The notes: generated by a model not told the origin, from the sequence alone. A stretch of DNA of 64,000 nucleotides from Deinococcus psychrotolerans (GCF_003860465.1 NZ_CP034187.1:62001-126000), one strand, 5' to 3'. Counted from the first letter of the stretch, positions 38,298 to 47,875 are shown. Numbers and translations are program-made.

Positions 38298-39608
38298 TCA
38301 CTTCCACCAGTTCGCCAGCAAGACACCGCGCTGCAACCGCGCGCCAATTTTCTGAGTCAGATTGCGTTGCCGAACACTGGTCGTAACTGCCCAGATGGTC
38401 TCCTCAAACCCTCGGTCACTGAAAGTATCGAGCTTGTTGCGGATCACGCTCGGGCTGTAGCTCCCTGCATCAAATTCGACAGCAATCCGCCTGCCGTTCC
38501 CAGGAACATACACGGCATCCGGATTGTCGTAACTCAGTGCTCCGCGCGCCTCGGCTTGCCACAACTCGCGGTTGCTGTCCGCGCCCAACATATACCGCAC
38601 TTCGGCAGTACCGCAGCGGTGCGCGAGTGCTGTGTCATCTCCATTGGCAATCTGGCGTGTCCAGGTGAGGAACGTCGTGTTGATCTCGTTCGCCATGGAC
38701 CGTTTCGCTGGGCGGATGATGGTGTCAACGTAACGAACGCCCTCAAGATCAACCACATCAAGACCGAAGTATTTTTTAAGTTGCGTGCCGCTCATGGCCG
38801 CGTCGCATTCCAGCGCCCGCCGCGCCTCACCGATCCGGTCAGTCCGGCTTAAGCTCAACACCCTTTTGGTGATGTCGGGGAGCGACTGAAAATGTGGATT
38901 TTCGATCCAAGCGGCGTCCGCGTAGTATGGGCGATCATCCGGTTCAAAGCCGTGCCGTGCGGGCACAGTTTTGACTCGTGTGGCAGTCTGCCCGTCAACG
39001 GTACTTTGCGGTAACACATGGATGAGTTTCAAGAACGATTTTTGTCTCTCCGCGTAGTCCCTACCGCGTCTGGGACTGGGCGTCAAGACCACGATGTAGA
39101 AGTTGTGGAAGAGGGCCGTGCTCTTGAAGCGCACGCTCAGTGAATCCAGCGCCTGCCTGGAGTACCCGCCGCTTCGCAAGTGACCTGTCAGCAGGCACTC
39201 GCCGAAGTCTGTTTCGACGTGCAGCATTGTGCCTGTCTTGTTGAACTGTTTGAGCTTGCGGGAAGGTTCGGTGTCGGTCATGACGCGCCATCCGAGTTCG
39301 AGCAGGCTCAGTCGGACGTAGGCTTTACTGATTTGAACTTGCAGGCTTTCTGCCTGACTGGCAATGTCGAACGTGGCGAGACGGCCATGTCCAAGGACGA
39401 TGTACATGGTTCCCATCAGCGTGTCGATTCTGCCGAGTATCTTCTGATCGAGCGCGAACTGAAGCCGGTCGCCGAATGCGGCCACGGCTTCATCGTGGGT
39501 CCATGCTCCCTGCTGGTTGTAGAGAACATCAAGTGCTTGCTTCTCGGCGTCCGTGATGACGACGCGCTGATTCAGGCCCTTTTTGATCAGAGGTGGAGGT
39601 GTGGTCAT
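38298..39608 (-). CDS. replication-relaxation-like protein (wHTH plus nuclease-like fold)
   Basis: 436 residues. The N-terminal 70 residues (TDAEKQALDVLYNQQGAWTH) look like a winged helix. The middle 200 are mixed. The C-terminal 100 carry PDAVYVPGNGRRIAVEFDAG, reminiscent of the D-(D/E)xK-like core of the plasmid replication-relaxation family (PF13814). In that family the proteins are linked to plasmid replication or conjugative elements. The stop lies 187 bases from the iteron-like array, so the gene and array may form a replication module. Assignment by pattern only. Confidence 0.45.
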   Translation of the reverse strand: MTTPPPLIKKGLNQRVVITDAEKQALDVLYNQQGAWTHDEAVAAFGDRLQFALDQKILGRIDTLMGTMYIVLGHGRLATFDIASQAESLQVQISKAYVRLSLLELGWRVMTDTEPSRKLKQFNKTGTMLHVETDFGECLLTGHLRSGGYSRQALDSLSVRFKSTALFHNFYIVVLTPSPRRGRDYAERQKSFLKLIHVLPQSTVDGQTATRVKTVPARHGFEPDDRPYYADAAWIENPHFQSLPDITKRVLSLSRTDRIGEARRALECDAAMSGTQLKKYFGLDVVDLEGVRYVDTIIRPAKRSMANEINTTFLTWTRQIANGDDTALAHRCGTAEVRYMLGADSNRELWQAEARGALSYDNPDAVYVPGNGRRIAVEFDAGSYSPSVIRNKLDTFSDRGFEETIWAVTTSVRQRNLTQKIGARLQRGVLLANWWK

Positions 39609-39755
39609 GCGGCTCCTCTTCGGGCACGAGTGACCCCAGGAAATCTGGGGTCTGCACGGCTCCGGTTGAACTTCAGTTGGTGCGCTTGGCGGGCACGTGT
39701 TCCGCTGCGACGTTGACCGCCGCTTCTGCAGGTGCTGGGTTCTCAGCCGGCATGT

Positions 39756-40229
39756 CTACTTCTGGTTGTCCGCCTTTGCCGAGCTGGTTGTCTTCTTGAT
39801 CTGTTTGCGCTTCTTTCTGCCTGATTTCGGTGCGCTTTTTTCTGGTTCAGTGACGGTACTGGCATTCAGCGCGTCACGGCGCATACGGGCGAGTGCCCTT
39901 AGGTCGTCCACGTTGTTGTTCAGCCGCTCTTCGGTGGTGGTGAGCGTGCCAGTATTGGCCATGATCAGGTGACGTGCGGCGAGCTGCTGAGTGCTGATCC
40001 AGCGGGCGGATTTATCCGTGAGCAGCACGAATTCCTCGTTGTGGGTTTCGGTCTTTTCCTGGCCCTGAGCATCCAGATAAGTGATGCTGAATTCCCAGCC
40101 TGCTTCGGGTACGGCTTCGATCCTTCCGGCACGAAGGGCGTCTTTATAGCCCGAGAGGAGTAGGCACACTTCATTTCTGGGCTGAAGGGCGAGCAACGCA
40201 CTGAATCGGGTGAATGCTGGGTCAATCAT
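39756..40229 (-). CDS. hypothetical protein with basic tail
   Basis: 157 residues. Residues 1-110 appear folded (TRFSALLALQPRNEVCLLL, WEFSITYLDAQGQEKTET). Residues 120-157 are Lys/Ser/Pro-rich (KSGRKKRKQIKKTTSSAK), suggesting nucleic-acid contact. It lies upstream of the replication-relaxation-like gene in the same direction with a 147-base gap. Not recognised. Confidence 0.55.
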   Translation of the reverse strand: MIDPAFTRFSALLALQPRNEVCLLLSGYKDALRAGRIEAVPEAGWEFSITYLDAQGQEKTETHNEEFVLLTDKSARWISTQQLAARHLIMANTGTLTTTEERLNNNVDDLRALARMRRDALNASTVTEPEKSAPKSGRKKRKQIKKTTSSAKADNQK

Positions 40230-41683
40230 GGGAACCTCGGGGAGAGTGAGCGGTGAGTTCTGGGCCTGCCTCTAGTGTCCCTGCGCGAGGGTGGTTTTTT
40301 TATTGATGGCAAGTGTAATCCTGCTTTGGTGTGCTGTACTGATGGTCTCTTTCCGCCTGTCTTCGTGGTGATTTGGCCTCTCTCAGCGGCGTTAATGATG
40401 CTCTGGGCGCTGTAGGATCAAAGCCGCCGTACAAGGTGCTGTATCTCAGGACCCCGCTCCACGGACTTGCTGCGAGCTAAAGATGCCCGGAAGTCAGTTC
40501 ACGCTGGCAGATGTGCCCGTCGGTGACGGTGGCACTGCAATGACGATGTGACAGGTCAGCAAAAACCCACTGGGTCAGTAGAATAGTCTCAGCTTGCGTT
40601 TGGTGGTCTCATCTCCTGGGTGTTGCTTGTCGGTGGTGACGGAGGCGGCATGTGCGCCCGCTTTGAGCATTCGGCCGAGGGAGAACAATACGACTTTCTG
40701 GAGCTTTGTTTTGCGGAGGGTGGTTGTGACGCTACATGTCGTCGGCGTTTTTCTGGCTTGACTTTCGGCGGCGTACGTGGGTGTTATTTTCTCTCTCAGC
40801 TCAATCGGTTCGTTACGTTTGTCTGGTCAGTTGAGTGAATTTCATGCAGCGGCATTCTCAGGCTGTTATGTCCACTTTCAAAAAGCAGCACCCTTTTCTG
40901 CGTGTGATTCAGGTGACAGCTCTCAGTTGAAGTCGCGCGGTGCTGGCCTTGGCGTGATGATAGAAATTCTCGATTTAGGCATGCAAATTCAGAAATTCCG
41001 AGCGCACTTCCGCTGCTTGAAGCCAAGTGATTGCCATTCGCCACACCACGGAAATTGATGTGATTGTTCCGGGTAGAACGGGACCCGTAAGGGTCTTGTC
41101 TGCTGTTCAATACAATTATTTTAGGAGCTGAGGATCAATGGTTGATGGTCGCCGCCATCAAAGTTAGAAACGTCACGCAGCGGCCACGTGGCTCCGCAAA
41201 TGATCCATGCGGATCACCTCGGGAACTGTGTATTCGCTAAGGCAGCCTGATCAGGAACAACTGATGTCGGACGCCCTTTGCAGTCATGCAGATCTTCTCC
41301 CGGTGGCGCAGCGCTTCGCCGAACGACGGGCCAAATTTGACACCGCAGGTTTAGTCAGACGTTGTAAAATTGATAGGACTTTCCAAGAATGGTGGAAGGC
41401 TCCAACGGTCATCAAATTGCTAAAGATGCGTGTTCATTATGGATGCAAATGAGCCTGACGAACGCTGCGTATTGGCTTCCTTGAGCGTCAGCAATACAGA
41501 GCTTGATGCACCAGTTGGCAGGTGTTACGTACATCGTCCATTTGACCTGTGAAGTCTTCCAAAACTGGATTAACGCTGTAGGAATCTCACCACACTTCCC
41601 ACAGCGAGATTGTTGCCTCGACCAGACGGTATGAAGGCTGGGCACAAGTGATTCTCCTTGAGCGCGAGGCGGGGTGCTGGTGA
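40230..41683. other. 1.45-kb region without a convincing gene
   Basis: Several short frames occur (for example 41207-41452 plus, 41412-41645 minus) but none has both a good ribosome site and recognisable sequence. The promoter of the 39756-40229 gene is probably at the left end. Nothing else is supported. Confidence 0.35.
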
Positions 41684-42697
41684 TCAGCGGTGACGCCGGA
41701 CATCAACGCCGCCGTACAGTCCACCGACGATCTCGCGGACGACTCGTGCGAGCGAATTGTGCGGCTTTTCGATGTCCGTGGTGAACCGGATTTCCTTGAG
41801 TTTGAGTTGTCTGCTGACACCGCTGAGCGACTGGCGGATTTCCGAGGTCATGTTCATGGCTTTCGAGTTGTTCCACAGCTGGCCAATCCACGGGTTGCTG
41901 TTTCGAATCATCACTTCGCTGCCGCGCGGCATGATTTTGAAGGCCCACTCGGTTGCTGCCGCTTCGGCCATGCCGAGGTTTGGAGTGGGGAGTGTCTGCA
42001 CGTAACGGTGCGCGTAGTTCTTGCCCCACAGCAGCGCCGCGACGTAGGCGTTTCGCTCATCGGTGACCGAGGCGGTGTACAGGTGGTAATCGGTCAGGCG
42101 CGGCCCCAGGACGCCTTCCGCCGAGAGGGTGGCGAGCGTGCTGCCCAGATCGTGCGGGAGCGGGTAGGCGAGTCTGACTTTGCAGCGGTTGCGCTGGATG
42201 AATTCGAGGGACGCTTGCGTGTAGTTGCCCGGCTGCCACAGCACCTTGTGGCTGGTGGTCAGCAGAATGTCTGCGGGTGCGGGACTGTTGCTCAGAGCGA
42301 TTTCCAGCGCGTGAGGGAGCGCCCTGTCGAGCGGTTCGGTGGTCGGGTAGCGCATGAAGCGTAGGTTGTAGTGGTCGCGCACACAGATGCCGATACTCTG
42401 GGTGTTCACCTCCTGCTTATCCCGGATGGACACGATGGTTACAGTGCACTGCTGCCGAGTTGCTGTTCCTTGCGACTGGCGTGTGTCCGGACTTAAGTTC
42501 ACTCCCGGCTGCATGGACTGGTGGTACTCGGTTCTGTCCCGGTCTTTGCCTGCCGAGTATGTGCGCCGGTTCGGATTGGGTCCTGGTGGCGTCGTCTGCT
42601 GTGGTGGGAGCGGTGTGCGCCCGGTTGGTGTGAGGACGGTGCTGGCTGCTTCTGAATGCGGAGCAGGTTTCGTCTTGGCGTGCAGTGGTTTGGCCAT
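41684..42697 (-). CDS. hypothetical protein with degenerate RNase H-like domain
   Basis: 337 residues from ATG 42697 with GGAGG upstream. Residues 1-80 are Pro/Thr/Arg-rich and probably disordered. From about 190 the sequence resembles an RNase H fold: YTASVTDERNAY (strand 1), GMAEAAATEWAF (helix with Glu), VMIRNSNPWI (position of the second Asp, here Asn) and KPHNSLARVVREI near the end. With key acidic residues altered, catalysis is doubtful and the protein may be a nucleic-acid binder. This fold assignment is inference. Confidence 0.55.
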   Translation of the reverse strand: MAKPLHAKTKPAPHSEAASTVLTPTGRTPLPPQQTTPPGPNPNRRTYSAGKDRDRTEYHQSMQPGVNLSPDTRQSQGTATRQQCTVTIVSIRDKQEVNTQSIGICVRDHYNLRFMRYPTTEPLDRALPHALEIALSNSPAPADILLTTSHKVLWQPGNYTQASLEFIQRNRCKVRLAYPLPHDLGSTLATLSAEGVLGPRLTDYHLYTASVTDERNAYVAALLWGKNYAHRYVQTLPTPNLGMAEAAATEWAFKIMPRGSEVMIRNSNPWIGQLWNNSKAMNMTSEIRQSLSGVSRQLKLKEIRFTTDIEKPHNSLARVVREIVGGLYGGVDVRRHR

Positions 42698-42911
42698 ATG
42701 TCAGTGTGACCTCCCCGTGGGTGAAATTTTTCGACACAGCCACTGCGGTGACAGCTTTGGGTGCGTCTGCGGTGCCGATTGCGGCCGCCTGGATGCTGAT
42801 GTTTTCCTGCTGTGGTACGGCGGGCATTTGCATGACCGGGATGAAGATCAGTTTGAACACGCTGTGCAGCGGTATGGCTCCGACCTGGTTGACAATCCCA
42901 GGGTTGAAACC

Positions 42912-44328
42912 CTCATCGTTACCCACAAGTGGCGCAAACTGAAGAATGGACACCAATTGGTTAGATGCCCGGCAATGGGCGGAGGAGCAATGGAGTTCTC
43001 TCGACCTTGGGGATAGACGGCGAACAAAGCGAGCTGTCAGCTTAGGGGCGGCACTGGCACGGTTTCCAGAGGGCTCCCTGCCGCAGCAATGTGGTTGCTG
43101 GAGCGATGTCAAAGCGGCCTATCGACTGCTTGACGAAGAGCGCTTGAGTCATGAATTGCTATCAGCCGTTCACTGGCAACATACCCGACGGGCAGCGCAG
43201 TCTGCGCTGCCCGTCCTCTTCATTCAGGACACAACTGAGCTCGATTTCAGCCCACACGTCGCCACGACTGGTTTGGGTCATATCGGTGACACACGCGGGC
43301 GCGGATTTCTGATGCATTCAGCGCTTGCAGTCACACCGACATCCAGTGGAGCCAGCGTCCTCGGCCTAGCGTGGCAGCATGTCTGGACGAGGACAGAGCG
43401 ACACAAAGGACATGAAACCCGTACAGAACGTGCAGGACGACATACGGAATACGATGTCTGGGCTGATACTGTACAGGCGATCGGCGGTGTGCCCCCTGGT
43501 TGTACTTGGATCAGTGTGGGGGATCGTGGCAGTGACGTGTTCAGTTACCTACGGATCGCACGGAGCCTCCAGTGGCAAGTGGTCATGCGGGTGGCCCAAA
43601 ACCGCTGCGTTGAAACCAATGAAGGTTCACAGCGTCTTATGGAGTGGATGCGGGCAAAACCACCGGTCACGACCACACTGCTGAAGTATCGAGACCCCAA
43701 AACCCACGTCGTCACGCCTGTTCAGCTCGGTATCGCCTTTGACACCTGCCAACTGTGTGCGCCCAGAAATGGCCCTGAGCGGGGGTTCCCCGCTCAACGG
43801 GTATGGTGCGTTCGTGCCTTTGACCTCGCAACTTCGGGCGATGCCGTGGAGTGGCTTCTGGTCAGCACGCTTCCGTGCCTCACGGTGGAAGCTGCTCTGG
43901 AGCGCCTCTCCTGGTATTCGTTACGCTGGAACATCGAGGAATATCACAAATGCCTCAAATCAGGCTGCCGAATGGAAGCCCGGCAACTCCGTTCTGGGAA
44001 GCGTCTTCACAGGTTGCTGGGCTTCCTCGCCATCGTCGCTGTGCGTTTATTGTGGCTCCGGAATGCTTCACGTGAAGATGGGGATCAACTGGCTCGCCAG
44101 TTGATCCCTGAACCACTCTGCCGAGTAGTCGCCTATCGACTTCATCAACCTGCAACATCCCTAACCTTACGTGTCTTTTGGCGTGCTGTAGCAAATTTAG
44201 GAGGGTTTCTGGCACGTAAGAGTGACGGAGAACCAGGTTGGCAGACGTTGTGGAGAGGTTGGATGCGATTGCTTGATCTTACCTGGTGCCCGCCTGCCCC
44301 CTCACCCTAATTTGTGGGTAACGATGAG
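42912..44328 (+). mobile_element. IS4-family element (Tn5-transposase type)
   Basis: The perfect inverted ends CTCATCGTTACCCACAA (42912) and TTGTGGGTAACGATGAG (ending 44328) bound one transposase gene. The 10-base duplication GGTTGAAACC lies outside both ends (42902-42911, 44329-44338). The restored target CCCAGGGTTGAAACCCTGGG is a palindrome of nine-base arms. The element is complete. Confidence 0.93.
42946..44310 (+). CDS. IS4-family (Tn5-like) transposase
   Basis: 454 residues. The N-terminal WSSLDLGDRRRTKR resembles the DNA-binding start of Tn5-type transposases. The catalytic residues appear in FIQDTTELDF (D), SVGDRGSDVF (D) and the YREK-like YSLRWNIEEYHKCLKSG (E). No frameshift is seen. 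Confidence 0.88.
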   Translation: MDTNWLDARQWAEEQWSSLDLGDRRRTKRAVSLGAALARFPEGSLPQQCGCWSDVKAAYRLLDEERLSHELLSAVHWQHTRRAAQSALPVLFIQDTTELDFSPHVATTGLGHIGDTRGRGFLMHSALAVTPTSSGASVLGLAWQHVWTRTERHKGHETRTERAGRHTEYDVWADTVQAIGGVPPGCTWISVGDRGSDVFSYLRIARSLQWQVVMRVAQNRCVETNEGSQRLMEWMRAKPPVTTTLLKYRDPKTHVVTPVQLGIAFDTCQLCAPRNGPERGFPAQRVWCVRAFDLATSGDAVEWLLVSTLPCLTVEAALERLSWYSLRWNIEEYHKCLKSGCRMEARQLRSGKRLHRLLGFLAIVAVRLLWLRNASREDGDQLARQLIPEPLCRVVAYRLHQPATSLTLRVFWRAVANLGGFLARKSDGEPGWQTLWRGWMRLLDLTWCPPAPSP

Positions 44329-44423
44329 GGTTGAAACCCTGGGATTCTTCGTTGAGCTTGAACGGAGAAAAGCTGAGGCGTTTCAGAGTCTGGTGTGTCT
44401 CGCGGTGGTCAAACACCGCCTCC

Positions 44424-44625
44424 TCAGTCAGAACCGCTGAAATTCACCGAAATGTTCTCCACGGCTTTCCCGATTACGTCTTTCAGAAAGATGTTCGCCG
44501 CACTGTTCAGGTCCGCATTGATTCGCAGGCCTCTCACGGTGCGGTACAGTCTGAGGTTCCTACCGTCGTCGGTCCAGTCCAGTTGCACTCCAAATCTTAT
44601 CTCACCCCGCCTGGTTCAGGCGGGC
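44424..44625 (-). pseudogene. TnpB (IS200/IS605 OrfB) 3' remnant
   Basis: The last 65 codons of a TnpB-like frame: FGVQLDWTDDGRNLRLYRTV then GLRINADLNSAANIFLKDVI, with the RuvC III Asp-x-Asn motif. The frame is closed upstream by TGA, so only the C-terminus remains. The downstream palindromic sequence, interrupted by the IS4 element, looks like an IS605-type right end hairpin. Confidence 0.6.
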
Positions 44626-44679
44626 GAATGAATGGGCCGAATGGTTATTGAGCGGGCTGTGTGGGCGCACCTCCCTACC

Positions 44680-45114
44680 TCAACTTGGATTTGCTCTCGT
44701 CCAGTCTTCAACACTGAGTCCTGGCACACGCTCGAACTCGCTTACGTTGTTCGTCACTAAGGTCAATCCGCAGGCGACCGCCGTGGCCGCGATCTGGAAG
44801 TCCAATGGTCCGATCGGTTTCCCAGCCCGTTCCAGCTCGGCCCGGATGCGTCCGTAAGCATCGGTCACCTGTGGGTCAAAGGCAATGACCGCCATCTGCG
44901 CCGAGAAGTCGTAGTAGGCAGCCAGATTATGTTCTACCCGTTCGCTTTTATACGCCCCATGCAGCAGTTCGGCTTCGGTCACGGCACTGATGCCTACCTC
45001 ACCGGGTCGCAGCGTCTCGAAGCGGGCACGCACCGTCTGCGGCTTGTTCTTGATGATGAAGATACAGATGTTGGTATCGAGCAGATACTGTAGAGGAACA
45101 GCTGAAAAACTCAG
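44680..45114 (-). CDS. vapC: VapC-family PIN-domain toxin with unusual start
   Basis: PIN-domain ribonuclease of a VapBC toxin-antitoxin pair. LLDTNICIFIIK supplies the first Asp, AVTEAELLHGAY the Glu, and PIGPLDFQIAATAV and VTNNVSEFERVPGL the others; about 144 residues. No ATG, GTG or TTG precedes the LLDTN motif in frame. Translation may begin at CTG overlapping the vapB stop (C-TGA), or the usual ATG may have mutated (CTACAG where ATGCAG would fit). If neither works, the toxin is inactive. Confidence 0.8.
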   Translation of the reverse strand: MSFSAVPLQYLLDTNICIFIIKNKPQTVRARFETLRPGEVGISAVTEAELLHGAYKSERVEHNLAAYYDFSAQMAVIAFDPQVTDAYGRIRAELERAGKPIGPLDFQIAATAVACGLTLVTNNVSEFERVPGLSVEDWTRANPS

Positions 45115-45347
45115 AACGTCTCCCGCTCCTGCGACTCACCCTGCTGACGACCTTCCGGCAGAAAGTCGTCACCGATCCTTGCCAGGGCGTCGAACGCTGA
45201 GGCGAGTGTGGTCTGGGGACGCAGGGGGCGAACGATCAAAGTGTCGCCGTGCCGGACGACTTCAACCTCGTTGGCGTCTAAGCGCATGGTTTTGGGCAGG
45301 CGGATCGCCTGAGAATTGCCGCTCATGAAAACTTTGGCTGTGGTCAT
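45111..45347 (-). CDS. vapB: VapB-family antitoxin (AbrB/SpoVT fold)
   Basis: The 78-residue antitoxin begins MTTAKVFMSGNSQAIRLPKT, the usual swapped-hairpin AbrB DNA-binding pattern, and ends with a polar tail for toxin binding. Start ATG 45347 with GAGGTG six bases before it. It directly precedes and overlaps vapC. VapB-VapC complexes usually repress their own operon. Confidence 0.88.
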   Translation of the reverse strand: MTTAKVFMSGNSQAIRLPKTMRLDANEVEVVRHGDTLIVRPLRPQTTLASAFDALARIGDDFLPEGRQQGESQERETF

Positions 45348-45383
45348 GGATATCACCTCGCGGGTTTAGATGTTGGCCTTTGG

Positions 45384-45431
45384 AATACTGGATAAAGTAT
45401 ATACTATTTCGTATGCACTTTATCCAGTATT
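45384..45431. promoter_or_regulatory. 15-bp perfect inverted repeat upstream of vapB
   Basis: AATACTGGATAAAGT (45384-45398) and its inverse (45417-45431) flank 18 bases of AT-rich DNA that contains TATACT. This fits a vapBC autoregulatory operator over a promoter. It could alternatively be the core of a small mobile repeat. Confidence 0.5.
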
Positions 45432-45595
45432 GAATTGGTCTGGCGGAAATCGATAGACCTCCTGCGAAAGTTGACCTGATCCCGGCTGACGCGATGCAAA
45501 CGACCCTGAGTGTGCTGTTTCAGGAAGAAGCCCCCGTCATCGAGACTGGAGTCTGAGGTGTGGCTTCTGATAGGCAACACGCTACGCTGTTGCCC

Positions 45596-45883
45596 ATGTC
45601 CCGTCACGAAAAGTCAGCACCTCACCCCGAACCCCTGCCGCTCGGACTCCTGATCGTCGACGGCCTGGAAGGTGACCTCGCCCGCGTCGAGCTGCCCGGT
45701 GGCGGTACCCAGGACATCTTGCTGAGTCATTTGCCTCACGGCCTCAAAGAAGGCGATGCCGTGCTCGTCACTGAAGCGGGCGCAGTGATTGACCATGCCG
45801 AGACCCAGCGCCGCCGCGAGGGTGCTCAGACCCAGCTCGATGCCCTGAATGCCCAAGCACCCAGCGGGGAGATCGATCTGTGA
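45596..45883 (+). CDS. DUF3006-family protein
   Basis: 95 residues from ATG 45596. IVDGLEGDLARVELPGGG and the LLSHLPHGLKEGDAVLV strand pattern fit the small beta-barrel DUF3006 family. Its stop overlaps the start of the following metallo-beta-lactamase gene, a common pairing in Deinococcus. Function unknown; perhaps modulates the hydrolase. Confidence 0.78.
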   Translation: MSRHEKSAPHPEPLPLGLLIVDGLEGDLARVELPGGGTQDILLSHLPHGLKEGDAVLVTEAGAVIDHAETQRRREGAQTQLDALNAQAPSGEIDL

Positions 45884-46431
45884 CGCGTTGGGTCACCACA
45901 GGCCTGTTGCTGTTGACTTCCGTTGCGGCCGCCCAAGGTAATCTGACCATCCGCTTCCTCGACGTTGGGCAGGGTGACGCCGTGCTGATCACCTCCCCAG
46001 AAGGCAAGAGCATGGTCTACGACGGGGGCCGCAGCGAAACTCGGATGCGTGAGTTGATTCAGCAATACCAGATCAAGAACGTCTCGCTGGTCGCCGCCAG
46101 TCACGCCGACGCCGACCACATCACCGGCCTGGTGCCAGTGGTCGAGCAGTTCAAGCCCCAGCTCTTTCTCAACAACGGGCTAGCCGGCACAACCCAGATC
46201 TGGAGCAAGCTCACCACGGCCGTTCAGCAAGCAGGAACCAAAGGGCTGGTGGCCATCGACCAGATCATCAACCTGGGCAGCGTCAAGGTGACGGTCATCC
46301 CGCCGCCCGGCATGAAGGCTGGGGATCAGAACCTGCATTCCGTCGGGCTGCTGATTCAGTACGGCAACTTCAAAGTGTTGATGACTGGGGACAGCGAAAC
46401 GGTTGGGCTTGCCCCAATTTCACGTAGTTGA
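45880..46431 (+). pseudogene. exported ComEC-like metallo-beta-lactamase fold hydrolase, truncated
   Basis: GTG start with a cleavable signal peptide (LLLLTSVAAAQG). FLDVGQGDAVLI, SHADADHITG (metal ligands) and LMTGDSE are typical of the ComEC/late-competence-like MBL proteins that may process external DNA. After about 178 residues the coding sequence runs into the end of an IS3-type remnant at 46403 and stops. The family is normally over 250 residues, so the C-terminal part is lost. Confidence 0.75.
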
Positions 46432-46475
46432 GGTTAAGCGACTGTAGCTTGGCGTTCGAAGTCGGCGGGTGTCAT
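46403..46475 (-). mobile_element. IS3-family right-end remnant
   Basis: The sequence TTGGGCTTGCCCCAATTTC resembles the terminal inverted repeat of many IS3 elements. Just inside, the minus strand reads TPADFERQATVA-stop, the usual OrfB C-terminus. Only about 70 bases remain; no other end is found nearby. Confidence 0.65.
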
Positions 46476-46501
46476 CCCTCAACAAGAATACGGAGACGAA
46501 C

Positions 46502-47701
46502 ATGACCAAATACAGCACGAACAAACCGGAGAGCGACCTACAACCTGTCACGACCGGACAAGCGAATAACCAGAATCAGTCCCTGTTCGAGCCCCTGAAT
46601 CTCCCGACCACCGGGCAGATCGGCAGCCTGGAGCTGCGTAACCGTCTGGTGATGGCTCCGATGACCAACTATTCCTCGAACGCCGACGGCAGCGTGACCG
46701 ATACCGAACTCGCTTATTACGCCCGGCGCAGCGGCGGTGTGGGCATGGTGATCACCGCCTGCGCCAACGTGACCGCCAACGGGCAGGGCTTTCCCGGCGA
46801 GATCGGCGTGGACCGCGACGATCTTGTGCCCAGCTTGAACCGGCTGGCGCAGGCTATTCAGGGCGAAGGCGCGGCGGCCGTGCTCCAGATCTTTCACGGT
46901 GGCCGGCTGTGCCCGCCCAAACTGGTCAACGGCGACGTGGTGAGCGCCAGCGCCGTTCCCGCCGAGGCTGTAGGGTCAGCCATCCCCAGAGAATTGACCG
47001 ACACCGAGGTGCAAGACATTGTGACGGCGTTCGGTGACGCCACCCGCCGCGCCATCGAGGCCGGATATGACGGTGTGGAGATCCACGGAGCCAACGGCTA
47101 CCTGCTTCAGCAGTTCTTCTCGCCGCACAGCAATCGCCGTACGGACCGCTGGAGTGGAGACGTTCACGGCCGTATGGCGTTCCCGCTGGCAGTGGTCGAG
47201 GCTGTTCAGGCTGCCGTGCGCGAACACGCCACCCGGCCCTTCGTGGTGGGGTACCGCTTCTCCCCGGAAGAACCGGAAAACCCAGGAATCAGCATGCCCG
47301 ACACCCTGGCGCTGGTAGACGCGCTGGTGGAAACGGGTCTGGACTATCTGCACGTCTCGCTGATGGATTACCGTAGCCTGCCGCATACCGGTGACGTGAC
47401 CCGGCCCCGTCTGGACACGCTGGTGGCCCAGCTGAACGGTCGCGTACCCCTGATTGGCGTGGGGTCGGTCTGGAGCGCCGACGACGCGCTGGCAGTGCTG
47501 GCCGCAGGCGCGGCGCTGGTGGCGCTTGGCCGCTCGCTGGTGGTTGAACCCGATTGGGCGCAGAAGGTCGAAGCGGGACAGGAAGCCCAGCTGCGCACCG
47601 AGCTGACCCCAGACGAGCAGGCCCTCTTGGTGGTGCCGGATCCACTGTGGACGCGCATCCTGAACGCGCCGGGCTGGTTCCCAGTGGCCCAGCCTGTCTG
47701 A
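46502..47701 (+). CDS. old yellow enzyme-type NADH:flavin oxidoreductase
   Basis: 399 residues from ATG 46502 (GGAGA six bases upstream). The TIM barrel contains LRNRLVMAPMTNYSSN at about residues 44-59, the LQIFHGGR region, GYDGVEIHGANGYLLQQFFSP with the catalytic His-Asn pair, and GVGSVWSADDALAVL with LVALGRSLV for FMN phosphate binding. It belongs to the class of NamA/YqjM-like reductases of enoate or other alkenes. The N-terminal 40 residues are unusual and polar. Confidence 0.9.
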   Translation: MTKYSTNKPESDLQPVTTGQANNQNQSLFEPLNLPTTGQIGSLELRNRLVMAPMTNYSSNADGSVTDTELAYYARRSGGVGMVITACANVTANGQGFPGEIGVDRDDLVPSLNRLAQAIQGEGAAAVLQIFHGGRLCPPKLVNGDVVSASAVPAEAVGSAIPRELTDTEVQDIVTAFGDATRRAIEAGYDGVEIHGANGYLLQQFFSPHSNRRTDRWSGDVHGRMAFPLAVVEAVQAAVREHATRPFVVGYRFSPEEPENPGISMPDTLALVDALVETGLDYLHVSLMDYRSLPHTGDVTRPRLDTLVAQLNGRVPLIGVGSVWSADDALAVLAAGAALVALGRSLVVEPDWAQKVEAGQEAQLRTELTPDEQALLVVPDPLWTRILNAPGWFPVAQPV

Positions 47702-47875
47702 TCGGTGTGCAGATCGGTGCTGAGCGAGGGCATCCAGAGAGCAGGTGACCCGAATACTCAAGCCACCGGTTGTGTGCTGTCACGGGAGGCCGAGGGCAGG
47801 GGTAGTCTACCAACCAAACGGTTCACCTGACAGAACCGGTGCAACGTCTGGGGACAAAGGGCTTGATAGGGTGGG

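Noticed and set aside
41690..42364. 224-residue plus-strand frame
   Set aside because: The opposite 337-residue frame has a ribosome site and better composition.
42417..43112. 231-residue minus-strand frame across the IS4 left end
   Set aside because: It combines IS4 antisense with flanking DNA and overlaps the start of the 337-residue gene; a real gene before 42697 could not be shown.
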